Positions 14,441 through 24,769 of a DNA stretch of 31,282 nt are shown in pieces. Each line of letters starts with the position of its first letter. Within the stretch, counting starts at the first letter, position 1. This stretch comes from JAXJQF01 sp036311285. Its GTDB lineage: Bacteria; Pseudomonadota; Gammaproteobacteria; Enterobacterales; Succinivibrionaceae. Made by a program: the position numbers and the translations under genes. The stretch covers positions 1 to 31,282 of the forward strand of contig JAXJQF010000043.1 in NCBI GenBank assembly GCA_036311285.1. Reading direction: 5' to 3'. The notes beneath the pieces are model-generated. The model searched no databases and had not been told where the DNA came from. It was given only the letters and a program-made list of their open reading frames with translations.

Positions 14441-17400
14441 ATGAATACACAAAAATTTAAAGCGAAGGCTCTTGCCTTTGTTATTGGTGCTTGTATATAC
14501 ACACCAGTAGCAATATTCCCCTGCGTTGATGTAGAAGCAAAAATTGCAGCAACCCACATCTATCACAATCATATGCCAAACTTCTGGCCATATTACGATG
14601 TATCAAAATATGATTCATTAAAGGTTGGTGATGCTATTAGATACACATACGATGGTGACGTTTTCCTATTAAAACAAAACCCTCCTTCTAATTACACCTA
14701 CTTCTTACCAAAAACTGGTGAGCCAATGCCTCATGATGATTTAGAAACATACTATTCTCATTCGGCTAAGCAAAATGCCTACACTTCATGGCCTCCAGCT
14801 ACTGCAAAGAATAACAACACTCCACATCCACAAAGTCAGACTCATGTTACAATGTCTGCGGCTGTTATTAATAACGTACAGAGCTTTGCTTTCAATGGAA
14901 ACCTACTCGGTTACAAAACCAATTGGGCTAGCGAATGGAGAGATGCTTATAAATCATTAAAAACAACAAATGGATTTAGAGCTTTAGACGCTATCCACTT
15001 TACAGGTCACCATTCAATGGGACCATTAGTTGGTCCTAAATATTTCCTAAAGGACTTAATCTATCATAACGTTACTTTACAACAAGATTACTTTTTAGGC
15101 AGTGACTTCAAATCTTCAAAAGGGTTCTTCCCTACAGAATTAGGCTTCTCAGAAAGACTAATTCCAACATTAAGAAAATTAGGTATTGAATGGTCTGTTT
15201 TAGGTAACAACCACTATTCTCGTTGTTTAAAAGACTATCCATATCTTAATATGCCAGGATATGATACTTTAGTTTCTCCTCCGAACCGTGCTGATTTGCA
15301 AAATACTTATGAATACGGTGAATGGGAAACTGTGCGCATGGCTCATGAGCAACAAGATATTGTTAATAAATTCCCATTCTCAAACATTCCTCATTGGGTT
15401 CAATATGTTAATCCAGAAACAGGAGAAGTTTCAAAGATTGCAGGCATTCCTGTAGATCAAAACGCTTCATGGCGTGAAGGTTGGGATGGCACAGCTTATC
15501 CAAACGAAGATAATGACGATAATTACAATGATGGCGATTTAGGTCTAAGCAAGCATTTAGAAGCTTGTAATGGTCGAATTCCATACTTTGTAATCGCTCA
15601 TGACGGCGACAACTCTCAAGGACGCGCGGGTTCATGGGATGTATGGATGCAATCTAACAAAGTATACTCAACAGAGGGTACTGTTGGTATGGGGGTTGAT
15701 GAATACTTAAAAGCCCACCCTATCCCAGAAGATGATATTCAACATGTTCAAGATGGTTCTTGGGTAGATACTCGTGACTCTTCTTCTGACCCTGACTGGT
15801 ACCATTGGCATATACCAATGGGGGTTTGGAAAGGCCAATTTGCAGACTTTAACACAGCAAATGGAACAGAATTTGAACTTCCAACAAACTTTGATGGCAC
15901 ACCATTTGGTCACGCAGTGTCGTTGGAATATGGTTACCATTATTTAGAACGAAACTTTGCTTTATTACAAGCAGCATTAAACTATGCAGAAACTGCAGAA
16001 CAAATTTGGCTTGATACTCACCCTAACTACTGGTCTCCAAAAACTGCAGCAGAAAAAGAAGTAACATTCGAAGGCAACCAATTAAATCCTTATATGTTCT
16101 CTTATCCAGTTAAAGGAGATGCTGCCAATGATTATAAGGGTGGTGCAAACCCTGCTGAACTTGGTTGGTATTTCTTAATTGCCTCAATTGATTCAGGTTT
16201 TGGGTACTATGACGAAAACACTGACGATAATGTTAAGCCAACATTAAGCTTCAACCAATCATTACATTTTACAGAACCTTATGTAAAGGCAAATATTGCT
16301 AAAGACAAGACAGGTCCATCAATGTGGGAAATACAACGTTACCCTACTAATCCAGGTAGTGCAAACGCTGGAAAATCTGAAGGATGGACAAAAGCTTATG
16401 CAGATAACACCTTTGCCATTTACACATACGCATATGACGTAAGTGGAATCAAGGATGTAAAGATATACATTCGTGAACACAAAAATAAGAGAATGGGACC
16501 AACTGACATTGCCCCACGTGTATACGATCCATCTAAATTTGCAGGACAACCTAATGTTGATGTGGATCAAGTTGGGGAATGGAAAGCTTACCCAACTAAG
16601 ATGCGCGACCTAACTCCAAACATAAATGGGGTTGCATGGCAAACATACATTGAAGCTAAAAACTACGAAGTTGTTCCAGCTAAGAAAATTGGTAACACAT
16701 ACTATGCTTATATCAACGATTACAGAGATGTGTTGATCGATTACTACATGGAAGCAACAGACAACCTTGGAAATGTAACAAAATCTCAAATATTCCACAC
16801 ATACGTAGGTGCTGGCAGATATAAAAATGAAGATGGAGTGTTAGTAGAAGACGTAAATGGAGATATCGAAGGTACACATATGTTCTTCTCTGACGGTTCC
16901 GTTGTTCTTCAGGACCAAGTAACAATCTTTAGTGAAGTTAAGGATGAATCAGTTAATTCTCATTTCTTAGACTTTAAGGACAAAGGAACTAACACTTGGA
17001 ATACTCAGAATATGACAAAAGTTAAAAACTCTAAGTATTTCAAGACTTCATTCAAATTCACTCGCGATGCAGGATGTGCTGACGTACGTACTCATTCAGC
17101 TTTATCTGAAAACTTTGTACCAAGCAAAAATGGTCAATGCTTAACGAAAGGAACATATACTCTATACGAAGACGGTTCAATAAAGGACGGTTCTCCTGAT
17201 GACATCATGAACTCTGTCACTATCTACTTTAAACCAACTTCTGAATTATCTAAGGTTTGTGTTCATTATCGAGCATTACCAGATCCAGAAGGAAAAGGTT
17301 GGACAAAAGCTCCTGGTATAGAAATGACTGCTGTTAAGGACGGTTGGTTCAACTACACTGCTGACTTAGGTTCTGATGCTACAGGCTATGAGTTCTTATT

Positions 17401-19906
17401 CAATGACTGTGCGAACACATGGTACAAGGCTTCTTCAAATGGAAACTTTATTAACAACTCTATTAACGATGTTAATATTGATGGAAATAAACTAACAAGT
17501 GGTATTCCTGAAGAATTAGATGACACAAACAAAGCTCCAGTTGCTTCAATCACAACAACAAAACTTTCTATCCAAAAAGGTGAAACTGTTACCTTAGACG
17601 GTTCTAATTCAAAGGATAAAGACGGTGAAATCATTAGCTACAAGTGGTCAACAGGAGAAACTTCTAAGTCTATTCAAGTAACCCCTACTAAGACTACAAC
17701 TTACATATTAACTGTAACAGATGAACAAGGAGCAACTGGTTCTAAATCTATTACCATTACAGTAAATGAGGAAATCATCGATAACATTGATCCAATTGCT
17801 AAAATAACAACAGCTAAAACAACAATTGATGCAGGTGAAACTATTACTTTATCAGGGAAAGACTCTGTTGACCCAGATGGAATAATAGTAAGCTATAAGT
17901 GGTCTACAGGTGAAGAAACATCAACAATCACTGTTTCTCCAAAGACCAATACTACTTATACCTTAACTGTAACAGATGACCAAGGAGCAAAAAGCACTGA
18001 TTCAATAAACATTATTGTTAACACAAATAATTCATATGTTCTTGAACCAAAGTTTAATACAATGGTTAATGATACCGACGTTAAGACAATTATATTCAAT
18101 AATGAATCTAATGTTGTTGGTTTAACTGATGTTACCTATGAATGGAACTTTGGTGATGGGGAAACGTCTTCTACAAAGAACACTACACATACTTACAAAG
18201 ATAAAGGCACATACAATGTATCATTAACAATTTCTGGTAAGAACGCAAATGGTGAACTTGTTTCTCAAACTATATCTGCTGATGTTAGCATAAACGTAAT
18301 CGTTGAAGTAGAAGCAATTATCACAACTAAGGATAATGTAACTACAATCAACGCTGGTGAATCAATTACTCTAGATGCTTCATCTTCTAAAGGTGCTAAC
18401 CTTACATTCTTATGGAGTACTGGTGAAGAAACTAAGTCAATCACTGTAACTCCAGATGTTACAACTACTTATAAAGTAACTGTAACTGATAAGAACACTT
18501 CTCGTAAGGATACTGCTGAAATTACAGTAAGTATTGCTGGTACAACAAACCACGCTCCTGTTGCAAATATTACTTCTAACAAGAGCAACAATACAATTAC
18601 TGAAGGTGACTCTATCGTCTTAAATGGTAGCTATAATGATGAAAATGGAGATAGTGCTTCATTCTTATGGAGTACAGGAGAAACTTCTACTTCAATCACT
18701 GTTAGCCCTACTACAGATACAGTTTACCAATTAACAGTAACTGACTCTAACGGAGCTCAAGGTGTTGCAAGTATCAAGGTAACAGTAAATCCAATAAGTG
18801 AAAAGATCGCTCCTGTTGCTAAGATTACTCCTTTTGGTCAAATAAAAACTAACACAGATTCATCAATCGTGTTTAACGGCTTAGCTTCATACGATGATAA
18901 TCAAATTACTAAATACACATGGAGTGTTAACAGTAAAGTTGAAGTATTTGGTCAAAGAAGTACATTTAAGTTCTCTCCAAAGGAAGCTGGTACATACACT
19001 ATTACTCTTGAAGTTGAAGATAACGACGGCTTAAAGAGTTCTGACAGTACAAAGGTAATTGTTACTAATTCAAGCTCTGCTACTAAGTTAATTTCAAACT
19101 TCAAAGGCGAAAAATATGTAGAAGTTAACAAAAAAGCTACATTTGATCCATCATCAAGTGCAAGTATGACTGGTAGTATTACAGCTTATAAATGGTATGT
19201 AGATGGTGAACGTATTAAGACTTCAACAACAGATGCTGCGTTCAATTACACATTCACTGTAACAGGAACTCACATTGTTACTTTAGTAGTTGAAGACGGA
19301 ATCGGCAACACTGCAAGCTACAACCAAGAAGTTCATGTAAACAGCAAGGTTAACGAAGTTCCTACTGTTAGCTTTAACTCAGATGATACAAAACATGATG
19401 TATCTACTGATGAAAGCAAGTATGTAAATAAAACTTTTACAAAGAACAAAGCTGTTACATTAAATATCAACAACTTCAAGGATAAAGTTGTAATCAGAAT
19501 ATTTAAGAACATCTTCAACAATGTAAGAACAAATACTGTAGACTCTTACGTTACTACGAACTCAAACTCTTCACAAGAATTGTGTCAAATCACTACTCAA
19601 AATGAAGTTTACTGTTCTGATGAATTTAGAAAAGATGCTAGCGACTATATCGAAGTTGATAGTACAAGTAATACAATTTTCAAATTCATGGATGAAGGTA
19701 AATTCTCAGTTAATATGAGTGGTAAGACAATTGATAACGAAACATATAGTGGTAGTGTAAACGTATCAGTTGAAGCAAATAGCGAACCTACTCCAGAACC
19801 AGAACATGGTACAGGCGGTGGTTCAGGTGGTGGTAGTTCTTCACCATTATCTGTTCTAGTTCTTGCAATGATTGCATACTTTGCTAAAAGAAAAGCTAAT
19901 AAGTAA
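14441..19906 (+). CDS. secreted GH57-like starch hydrolase with CBM25/26, PKD domains and GlyGly-CTERM tail
   Basis: The 1821-residue protein has a signal peptide (1-33, cleavage after VEA). A GH57-like catalytic region (about 38-560) shows HNHMP (42-46), a TGHHS segment (188-192), GFFPTELGFS with candidate nucleophile E233, and AHDGDN with candidate acid/base D388. A possible beta-sandwich (about 620-800) follows. A CBM25/26-like starch-binding module (about 921-1010) has VTIYFKP, VHYRA and GWTKAPGIEM. About seven PKD-like domains (1030-1640) follow, several sharing WSTGETS and TTYxLTVTD. The end (from about 1790) is GTGGGSGGGSSS, a hydrophobic helix and AKRKANK: a GlyGly-CTERM signal, which rhombosortase cuts. 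GH57 enzymes split alpha-glucans, so a starch or glycogen role outside the cell is likely; the exact reaction is not shown. The start has no strong ribosome site but gives a clean signal peptide. A strong terminator follows. Confidence 0.82.
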   Translation: MNTQKFKAKALAFVIGACIYTPVAIFPCVDVEAKIAATHIYHNHMPNFWPYYDVSKYDSLKVGDAIRYTYDGDVFLLKQNPPSNYTYFLPKTGEPMPHDDLETYYSHSAKQNAYTSWPPATAKNNNTPHPQSQTHVTMSAAVINNVQSFAFNGNLLGYKTNWASEWRDAYKSLKTTNGFRALDAIHFTGHHSMGPLVGPKYFLKDLIYHNVTLQQDYFLGSDFKSSKGFFPTELGFSERLIPTLRKLGIEWSVLGNNHYSRCLKDYPYLNMPGYDTLVSPPNRADLQNTYEYGEWETVRMAHEQQDIVNKFPFSNIPHWVQYVNPETGEVSKIAGIPVDQNASWREGWDGTAYPNEDNDDNYNDGDLGLSKHLEACNGRIPYFVIAHDGDNSQGRAGSWDVWMQSNKVYSTEGTVGMGVDEYLKAHPIPEDDIQHVQDGSWVDTRDSSSDPDWYHWHIPMGVWKGQFADFNTANGTEFELPTNFDGTPFGHAVSLEYGYHYLERNFALLQAALNYAETAEQIWLDTHPNYWSPKTAAEKEVTFEGNQLNPYMFSYPVKGDAANDYKGGANPAELGWYFLIASIDSGFGYYDENTDDNVKPTLSFNQSLHFTEPYVKANIAKDKTGPSMWEIQRYPTNPGSANAGKSEGWTKAYADNTFAIYTYAYDVSGIKDVKIYIREHKNKRMGPTDIAPRVYDPSKFAGQPNVDVDQVGEWKAYPTKMRDLTPNINGVAWQTYIEAKNYEVVPAKKIGNTYYAYINDYRDVLIDYYMEATDNLGNVTKSQIFHTYVGAGRYKNEDGVLVEDVNGDIEGTHMFFSDGSVVLQDQVTIFSEVKDESVNSHFLDFKDKGTNTWNTQNMTKVKNSKYFKTSFKFTRDAGCADVRTHSALSENFVPSKNGQCLTKGTYTLYEDGSIKDGSPDDIMNSVTIYFKPTSELSKVCVHYRALPDPEGKGWTKAPGIEMTAVKDGWFNYTADLGSDATGYEFLFNDCANTWYKASSNGNFINNSINDVNIDGNKLTSGIPEELDDTNKAPVASITTTKLSIQKGETVTLDGSNSKDKDGEIISYKWSTGETSKSIQVTPTKTTTYILTVTDEQGATGSKSITITVNEEIIDNIDPIAKITTAKTTIDAGETITLSGKDSVDPDGIIVSYKWSTGEETSTITVSPKTNTTYTLTVTDDQGAKSTDSINIIVNTNNSYVLEPKFNTMVNDTDVKTIIFNNESNVVGLTDVTYEWNFGDGETSSTKNTTHTYKDKGTYNVSLTISGKNANGELVSQTISADVSINVIVEVEAIITTKDNVTTINAGESITLDASSSKGANLTFLWSTGEETKSITVTPDVTTTYKVTVTDKNTSRKDTAEITVSIAGTTNHAPVANITSNKSNNTITEGDSIVLNGSYNDENGDSASFLWSTGETSTSITVSPTTDTVYQLTVTDSNGAQGVASIKVTVNPISEKIAPVAKITPFGQIKTNTDSSIVFNGLASYDDNQITKYTWSVNSKVEVFGQRSTFKFSPKEAGTYTITLEVEDNDGLKSSDSTKVIVTNSSSATKLISNFKGEKYVEVNKKATFDPSSSASMTGSITAYKWYVDGERIKTSTTDAAFNYTFTVTGTHIVTLVVEDGIGNTASYNQEVHVNSKVNEVPTVSFNSDDTKHDVSTDESKYVNKTFTKNKAVTLNINNFKDKVVIRIFKNIFNNVRTNTVDSYVTTNSNSSQELCQITTQNEVYCSDEFRKDASDYIEVDSTSNTIFKFMDEGKFSVNMSGKTIDNETYSGSVNVSVEANSEPTPEPEHGTGGGSGGGSSSPLSVLVLAMIAYFAKRKANK
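17528..19360 (+). repeat. tandem PKD-like coding repeats
   Basis: About seven Ig-like PKD units start near residues 1030, 1117, 1195, 1291, 1370, 1457 and 1549. Units 1, 2, 4 and 5 share the core WSTGE-(E)TS/K-S-ITVTP and TTY-x-LTVTD-xQGA and probably arose by copying. Unit 3 is a canonical PKD domain with YEWNFGDGETS. A further, poorly matching unit follows near residue 1640. Confidence 0.8.
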
Positions 19907-19924
19907 TACTTGTTAAATTTTCAC

Positions 19925-19951
19925 AAAAAGGAGGCGAAAGCCTCCTTTTTT
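19925..19951 (+). terminator. intrinsic terminator of the GH57 gene
   Basis: An 11-bp stem (19925-19935 with 19940-19950) closed by a GAAA tetraloop and followed by T's. It lies 18 bases after the stop. Confidence 0.93.
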
Positions 19952-20003
19952 ATCGTACTCAAATACAGTCATTAAAACAATTATTTCAAAAATTGTAAGC
20001 ATT

Positions 20004-20012
20004 TGATATAAA
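20004..20012 (+). promoter_or_regulatory. extended -10 promoter of the Nudix gene
   Basis: TGA-TATAAA matches the extended -10 form; the -35 (TTTCAA, 19984-19989, spacing 17) is weak. The predicted leader is about 44 bases. Confidence 0.4.
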
Positions 20013-20062
20013 ATACTTGCATTAGAATAAGATATTTAGAACTGATAAATTAAAGGTTATTT

Positions 20063-20464
20063 ATGAAAACAATAAACGTTGTAGCAGCAATAATCATCAA
20101 AGACAATAAGATATTCGCAACCCAAAGAGGATATGGAGATTTTAAAGGCGGATGGGAATTTCCTGGTGGAAAGATTGAAGAGAACGAACTACCTAGAGAT
20201 GCTATTATTCGTGAAATTAAAGAAGAACTTAATATAGATATAATTCCTGGTGAACTTTTTGAGACAATCGAGTATGATTACCCTACTTTTCATTTATCAA
20301 TGCAATGTTTTATCAGCACCATAAAGAATGGTGACATCGTATTAAGTGAACACATTGCAGCTAAATGGCTATCTAAAGAAGACTTAGACTCTGTAGAATG
20401 GTTAAAAGCTGACATTACTATAATTGATAAGCTAAAAAACTCTAATGTGTTTGACATGAACTAG
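20063..20464 (+). CDS. Nudix hydrolase of the MutT/NudG type
   Basis: The 133-residue protein is a single Nudix domain, which splits nucleoside diphosphate-X compounds, here probably (d)NTPs or oxidised dNTPs. The Nudix box G-x5-E-x7-REUxEE runs from G36 through E42 to R50-E51 and E54-E55, with Asn57 where Gly is usual. The opening VVAAIIIKDNKIFATQR and the GGWEFPGGK segment are typical of MutT/NudG enzymes, and LSEHIAAKWLSKEDL near the end fits the same group. MutT (8-oxo-dGTP) and NudG (CTP/dCTP) cannot be told apart from sequence alone. AAAGG precedes the ATG at a good distance. The gene stands alone between the GH57 terminator and the converging purL gene. Confidence 0.9.
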   Translation: MKTINVVAAIIIKDNKIFATQRGYGDFKGGWEFPGGKIEENELPRDAIIREIKEELNIDIIPGELFETIEYDYPTFHLSMQCFISTIKNGDIVLSEHIAAKWLSKEDLDSVEWLKADITIIDKLKNSNVFDMN

Positions 20465-20633
20465 ATTAATATAATTATAATAACTCCAATACCAACACTA
20501 AGAAAGATAAACTTCAACAATAAGCAAAACCATATTAATCTCAAATACTATACTAAGTACAATGCTAAACATTTTCTTTAAAAAAAAGAAAGTACTAAAA
20601 GTAAATCCAAACTTTCTTATTCTTTAAAAGAAA

Positions 20634-20664
20634 AAATCCTCTCTAGCAATGCTAAAGAGGATTT
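20634..20664 (-). terminator. terminator of purL
   Basis: A 9-bp outer stem (20634-20642 with 20656-20664), one mismatch, then four more pairs around AAT. The minus strand continues TTTTTTCTTTT. It lies about 22 bases after the purL stop. The Nudix gene converges here and may share it. Confidence 0.85.
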
Positions 20665-20686
20665 ATTTTATAAAGTTAACTAATTA

Positions 20687-23600
20687 TTAACCTAATGCCT
20701 TACGAGCGTTTCTGAACGCACGTAACCATGCGCTTCCTTCACCCCAATCATCTGGATGCCAACTGTTAGCCACTGTTCTCATTGAACGTTCAGGATGTGG
20801 CATCATGATTGTTACACGACCATCCTTAGTTGTTAAACCAGTGATACCATTTGGAGCGCCGTTAGGGTTGAATGGATATTGAGTAGTTACCTGACCATAG
20901 TTGTTGATGTAACGAACAGAGATAATACCGCTATCTTCAACTGCTGCTAAGTGACATTCATCTCTAAATTCAGCACGTCCTTCCCCGTGAGATACAGCAA
21001 TTGGCATATGAGAGCCAGCCATATCACCTAAGAAGATTGATGGAGACTTTTGAATTTCTACTAAGCTAAAACGTGCTTCAAAACGTTCAGATTCGTTTCT
21101 TACAAATCTTGGCCATAATTCTGCACCAGGAATAATATCTCTTAAATTAGACATCATTTGGCAACCATTACATACACCTAAAGCTAAAGTATCATTTCTA
21201 GTGAAGAATGATTGGAATTCATCTCTTGCTCTAGCATTGAATAGGATAGACTTAGCCCAACCTTCACCAGCACCTAAAACATCACCATATGAGAAACCAC
21301 CACAAGCTGCTAAAGCTTGGAAGTCCTTTAATGTAACCTTACCACCTAAGATATCTGACATATGCACGTCAACACATTCAAATCCTGCGCGGTTGAATGC
21401 TGCTGCCATTTCATTTTGAGAATTAACACCTTGTTCACGTAAGATAGCAATCTTTGGAGCAACGCCCTTAGCAATATATGGAGCAGCAATGTCTTCATGA
21501 ACATCAAATGTTAATGAAACATTTAAACCTGGATCCTTATCATCAAACTTAGCATCAAATTCACTCTTTGCACATGCAGGATTATCTCTTAATGCTTGCA
21601 TATGGTAAGTTGTTTCCGCCCAAATTGTACGGAAGTGAGTTCTTGTTTCATTGATAATGTCTTGGCCATTTCTTCTGAAGATAATTCTATCTTCATTATT
21701 TAATGTACCGATTGTATAAATGCAATTTGCTAAGCCATGACCTGATAAAATATTTAAGATTTCTTCTACTTTCTCTGTCTTAACTTGGATTACAGCACCT
21801 AATTCTTCGTTGAATAATACTGCTAAATCATCGATACCTAAGTTATCAACGTTAATTGTAACACCTGTGTGACCCGCAAAAGCCATTTCAGCAACAGTTG
21901 TAAATAAACCACCATCAGACTTATCATGGTAAGCAATTAAGAAATTCTTCTTGTTTAAGAATTGAATTGCATCAAAGAAGCCCTTTAATTGAGAAGCATT
22001 TTCAACATCCGGAGTTTCTTTACCTAATTGCTTATAAACCTGAGCTAAACATGAAGCACCTAAACGATTCTTACCTAAACCTAAATCGATATATATTAAG
22101 CTTGTATCACCTAAGTCTGTTCTTAATTGAGGAGTCTTTGTTAAACGGATATCTTCAACTCTCGCGAACGAACTGATAATTAATGATAATGGAGCAATTA
22201 CTTCTCTTGGTTGACCATTTTCTTCCCACTTAGTCTTCATAGACATAGAGTCTTTACCAACTGGAATTGTGATACCAAGTTCAGGACATAATTCCTCACC
22301 AACAGCCTTAACAGCTTCGTATAAACCAGCATCTTCACCTGGGTGACCTGCTGCCGCCATCCAGTTAGCAGATAATTTAACTCTATCTAAATCACCGATA
22401 TCTACTGCTGCAATGTTAGTAATAGCTTCTGCTACAGCTAATCTTGCTGAAGCACCATAGTTTAATAATGCAACTGGTGTTCTTTCACCCATTGCCATTG
22501 CTTCGCCAAAATATGAATCATATGACGCAGCTGTTACGCCACAGTCTGCAACAGGAACCTGCCATGGTCCAACCATTTGGTCACGAGCAACTAAACCTGT
22601 AACTGTTCTATCACCGATTGTGATCAAGAATGTCTTTTCAGCAACACACGGTAATCTTAAAATTCTTTCTGCTGCATCCTTTGGATTTACACCTGATAAA
22701 TCTAATTCCTTACCTTCAGCCTTTAATGACTTAACATCTTTGTGCATACGAGGAGGTTTTCCTAATAAAACATCAAGAGGTAAATCAATTGGTTGATTAC
22801 CAAAGTGCTTATCGTTTAATACTAAACGACGTTCTTCTGTTGCTGTACCAACCACAGCAAAACAAGCTCTTTCACGCTTACAAATCTTTTCAAAAGTTTC
22901 AAATTGTTCAGCACTTACCGCTAAAACGTATCTTTCTTGAGATTCATTACACCATAATTCATATGGAGACATTTCCTTTTCATCATTAGGAACATCACGA
23001 AGCTCAAATATACCACCTCTATTACCATCATTTACAAGTTCTGGTAAAGCATTAGATAAGCCACCTGCACCAACGTCATGGATAAATAAAATTGGGTTTT
23101 GATCGCCCATTTGCCAACATACATCGATAACTTCTTGGCATCTTCTTTCCATTTCAGGGTTATCTCTTTGTACAGAAGCGAAATCAAGGTCTTCAGCTGA
23201 TTGACCGCTTGTCATAGACGAAGCAGCACCACCGCCTAAACCGATGTTCATTGCAGGACCACCTAAAACGATTAATTTAGCTCCTACAGGAATTTCACCC
23301 TTTTGAATATGTTCATTACGTATGTTACCTAAACCACCTGCTAACATAATTGGCTTGTGATAACCACGAATTTCATGTCCGTTATGACTATCTACAGCTT
23401 CTTCATACGTTCTGAAATAACCATTGATATTTGGACGACCAAATTCATTGTTAAAACCTGCAGAACCTAATGGACCATCTAACATAATATCTAATGCACT
23501 ATCAATTCTAGAAGGCTTACCGAAGTTAGTTTCCCATGGTTGCTCAAAACCTGGAATTCTTAAGTTTGAAACAGAGAACCCACACATACCAGCCTTAGGC

Positions 23601-24571
23601 TTAGAACCAACACCTGTTGCACCTTCGTCACGAATTTCACCTCCTGAACCTGTTGCAGCACCAGGATATGGAGAAATTGCTGTTGGGTGGTTGTGAGTTT
23701 CAACCTTCATTAAAATTTGAATAGGTTCGTTATGGAAACTATACTTATGAGTATTTGGGTCTGGGAAGAAACGACCTGCTACAGAACCTTCCATTACAGC
23801 AGCGTTATCTTTATAAGCACTTAATACATAATTATGATTGTTTTCATATGTATTCTTTATCATCTTAAATAATGACTTAGGTTGTTTTACGCCATCAATA
23901 ACCCAATCTGCATTAAACACTTTATGACGACAGTGTTCAGAATTTGCTTGTGCAAACATATATAATTCTACATCATTAGGATTTCTTCCTAATGTAGTAA
24001 AGCTATTTACTAAGTAATCGATTTCATCAGAAGATAAAGCTAAACCTAATGCAACATTAGCTTCTTCTAAAGCTTCTCTACCTCTACCTAAAATATCTAC
24101 TGAAGTTAAAGGTTTTGGATCAGCTTGCTTAAATAACTTTTCAGCATCATTTAATGATGTGAAAACATATTCCATCATTCTGTCATGAATAACTGGGCTA
24201 ATATCTTCAATCTTAGATGCATCTTCGCCTTCTACATAGTAAGCGATACCTCTTTCCAATCTTTCAATCTTGCTAATACCGCAGTTATGTACGATATCTG
24301 TAGCCTTTGATGACCAAGGTGAAATTGTACCTGGGCGAGGAACAACTAAATATAAACTCCCCTTTAATTCACGTTCAGTAATATGAGGACCATATGTTAA
24401 TAATTTCGCTAAAACTTCTTTTTCGCTATCGTTTAACGTTTCACTAACATTTGCAAAATGAACATATTCAGCATATATGCTAGAAATTTTTAAGCCTTTT
24501 TCAGCGAAACTTGATAATAACTTTTTAATACGAAACTCTGAAAGCGCTGGTGCACCGTGTAAAATTTCCAT
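20687..24571 (-). CDS. purL: phosphoribosylformylglycinamidine synthase PurL
   Basis: PurL makes FGAM from FGAR, ATP and glutamine, the fourth step of purine synthesis, in the cytoplasm. The 1294 residues match the large single-chain form (E. coli 1295). The N-terminal domain begins MEILHGAPALSEFRIKKL, like E. coli. His216 in SEHCRHKVFNADW is the known catalytic His, and ETHNHPTAISPYPGAATGSGGEIRDEGATG (291-320) is the ATP/FGAR region. The C-terminal glutaminase has nucleophile Cys1134 (LGVCNGCQ), His1259 and Glu1261 (HPER). All key residues are present. The start ATG has a weak ribosome site but aligns with relatives. The gene diverges from gdhA and has its own terminator. No PurR-type box was seen upstream. 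Confidence 0.98.
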   Translation of the reverse strand: MEILHGAPALSEFRIKKLLSSFAEKGLKISSIYAEYVHFANVSETLNDSEKEVLAKLLTYGPHITERELKGSLYLVVPRPGTISPWSSKATDIVHNCGISKIERLERGIAYYVEGEDASKIEDISPVIHDRMMEYVFTSLNDAEKLFKQADPKPLTSVDILGRGREALEEANVALGLALSSDEIDYLVNSFTTLGRNPNDVELYMFAQANSEHCRHKVFNADWVIDGVKQPKSLFKMIKNTYENNHNYVLSAYKDNAAVMEGSVAGRFFPDPNTHKYSFHNEPIQILMKVETHNHPTAISPYPGAATGSGGEIRDEGATGVGSKPKAGMCGFSVSNLRIPGFEQPWETNFGKPSRIDSALDIMLDGPLGSAGFNNEFGRPNINGYFRTYEEAVDSHNGHEIRGYHKPIMLAGGLGNIRNEHIQKGEIPVGAKLIVLGGPAMNIGLGGGAASSMTSGQSAEDLDFASVQRDNPEMERRCQEVIDVCWQMGDQNPILFIHDVGAGGLSNALPELVNDGNRGGIFELRDVPNDEKEMSPYELWCNESQERYVLAVSAEQFETFEKICKRERACFAVVGTATEERRLVLNDKHFGNQPIDLPLDVLLGKPPRMHKDVKSLKAEGKELDLSGVNPKDAAERILRLPCVAEKTFLITIGDRTVTGLVARDQMVGPWQVPVADCGVTAASYDSYFGEAMAMGERTPVALLNYGASARLAVAEAITNIAAVDIGDLDRVKLSANWMAAAGHPGEDAGLYEAVKAVGEELCPELGITIPVGKDSMSMKTKWEENGQPREVIAPLSLIISSFARVEDIRLTKTPQLRTDLGDTSLIYIDLGLGKNRLGASCLAQVYKQLGKETPDVENASQLKGFFDAIQFLNKKNFLIAYHDKSDGGLFTTVAEMAFAGHTGVTINVDNLGIDDLAVLFNEELGAVIQVKTEKVEEILNILSGHGLANCIYTIGTLNNEDRIIFRRNGQDIINETRTHFRTIWAETTYHMQALRDNPACAKSEFDAKFDDKDPGLNVSLTFDVHEDIAAPYIAKGVAPKIAILREQGVNSQNEMAAAFNRAGFECVDVHMSDILGGKVTLKDFQALAACGGFSYGDVLGAGEGWAKSILFNARARDEFQSFFTRNDTLALGVCNGCQMMSNLRDIIPGAELWPRFVRNESERFEARFSLVEIQKSPSIFLGDMAGSHMPIAVSHGEGRAEFRDECHLAAVEDSGIISVRYINNYGQVTTQYPFNPNGAPNGITGLTTKDGRVTIMMPHPERSMRTVANSWHPDDWGEGSAWLRAFRNARKALG

Positions 24572-24597
24572 CTTGACTACTCTATATAAAAATAAGA

Positions 24598-24606
24598 ATC
24601 ATAACA
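24598..24606 (-). promoter_or_regulatory. possible extended -10 promoter of purL
   Basis: On the minus strand TGT-TATGAT, with five of six hexamer bases and the TG extension. The -35 is weak. The leader would be about 20 bases. Confidence 0.3.
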
Positions 24607-24739
24607 TAACAATTGAAATTGCTCGAATCGAACAAAAATATTTGAATATTATATAAAATTATTAGAAAAATGTATACTACAGCACAAAATAAACACAAAG
24701 TTTATGTAATGAAAAAATTATTTTTTTTAAATTTTTTAT

Positions 24740-24769
24740 TTTACATGGATCAATTTTTGGTTATATAAT
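24740..24769 (+). promoter_or_regulatory. promoter of gdhA
   Basis: TTTACA (24740-24745, five of six), 18 bases, then TATAAT (24764-24769). A second possible start is the extended -10 TGT-TATAAT at 24789-24797. The two would give leaders of about 66 and 38 bases. The flanking TTGAT and ATCAA words at 24779-24800 are too far apart for an FNR site. Confidence 0.55.

Noticed and set aside
20579..20618. Terminator of the Nudix gene (AAGAAAGT with ACTTTCTT)
   Set aside because: The stem is only 8 weak pairs with a 17-base loop; the purL terminator next to it is much stronger.
23424..23696. Plus-strand open frame of 90 codons inside purL
   Set aside because: It is antisense to the most conserved part of purL and resembles no known protein.
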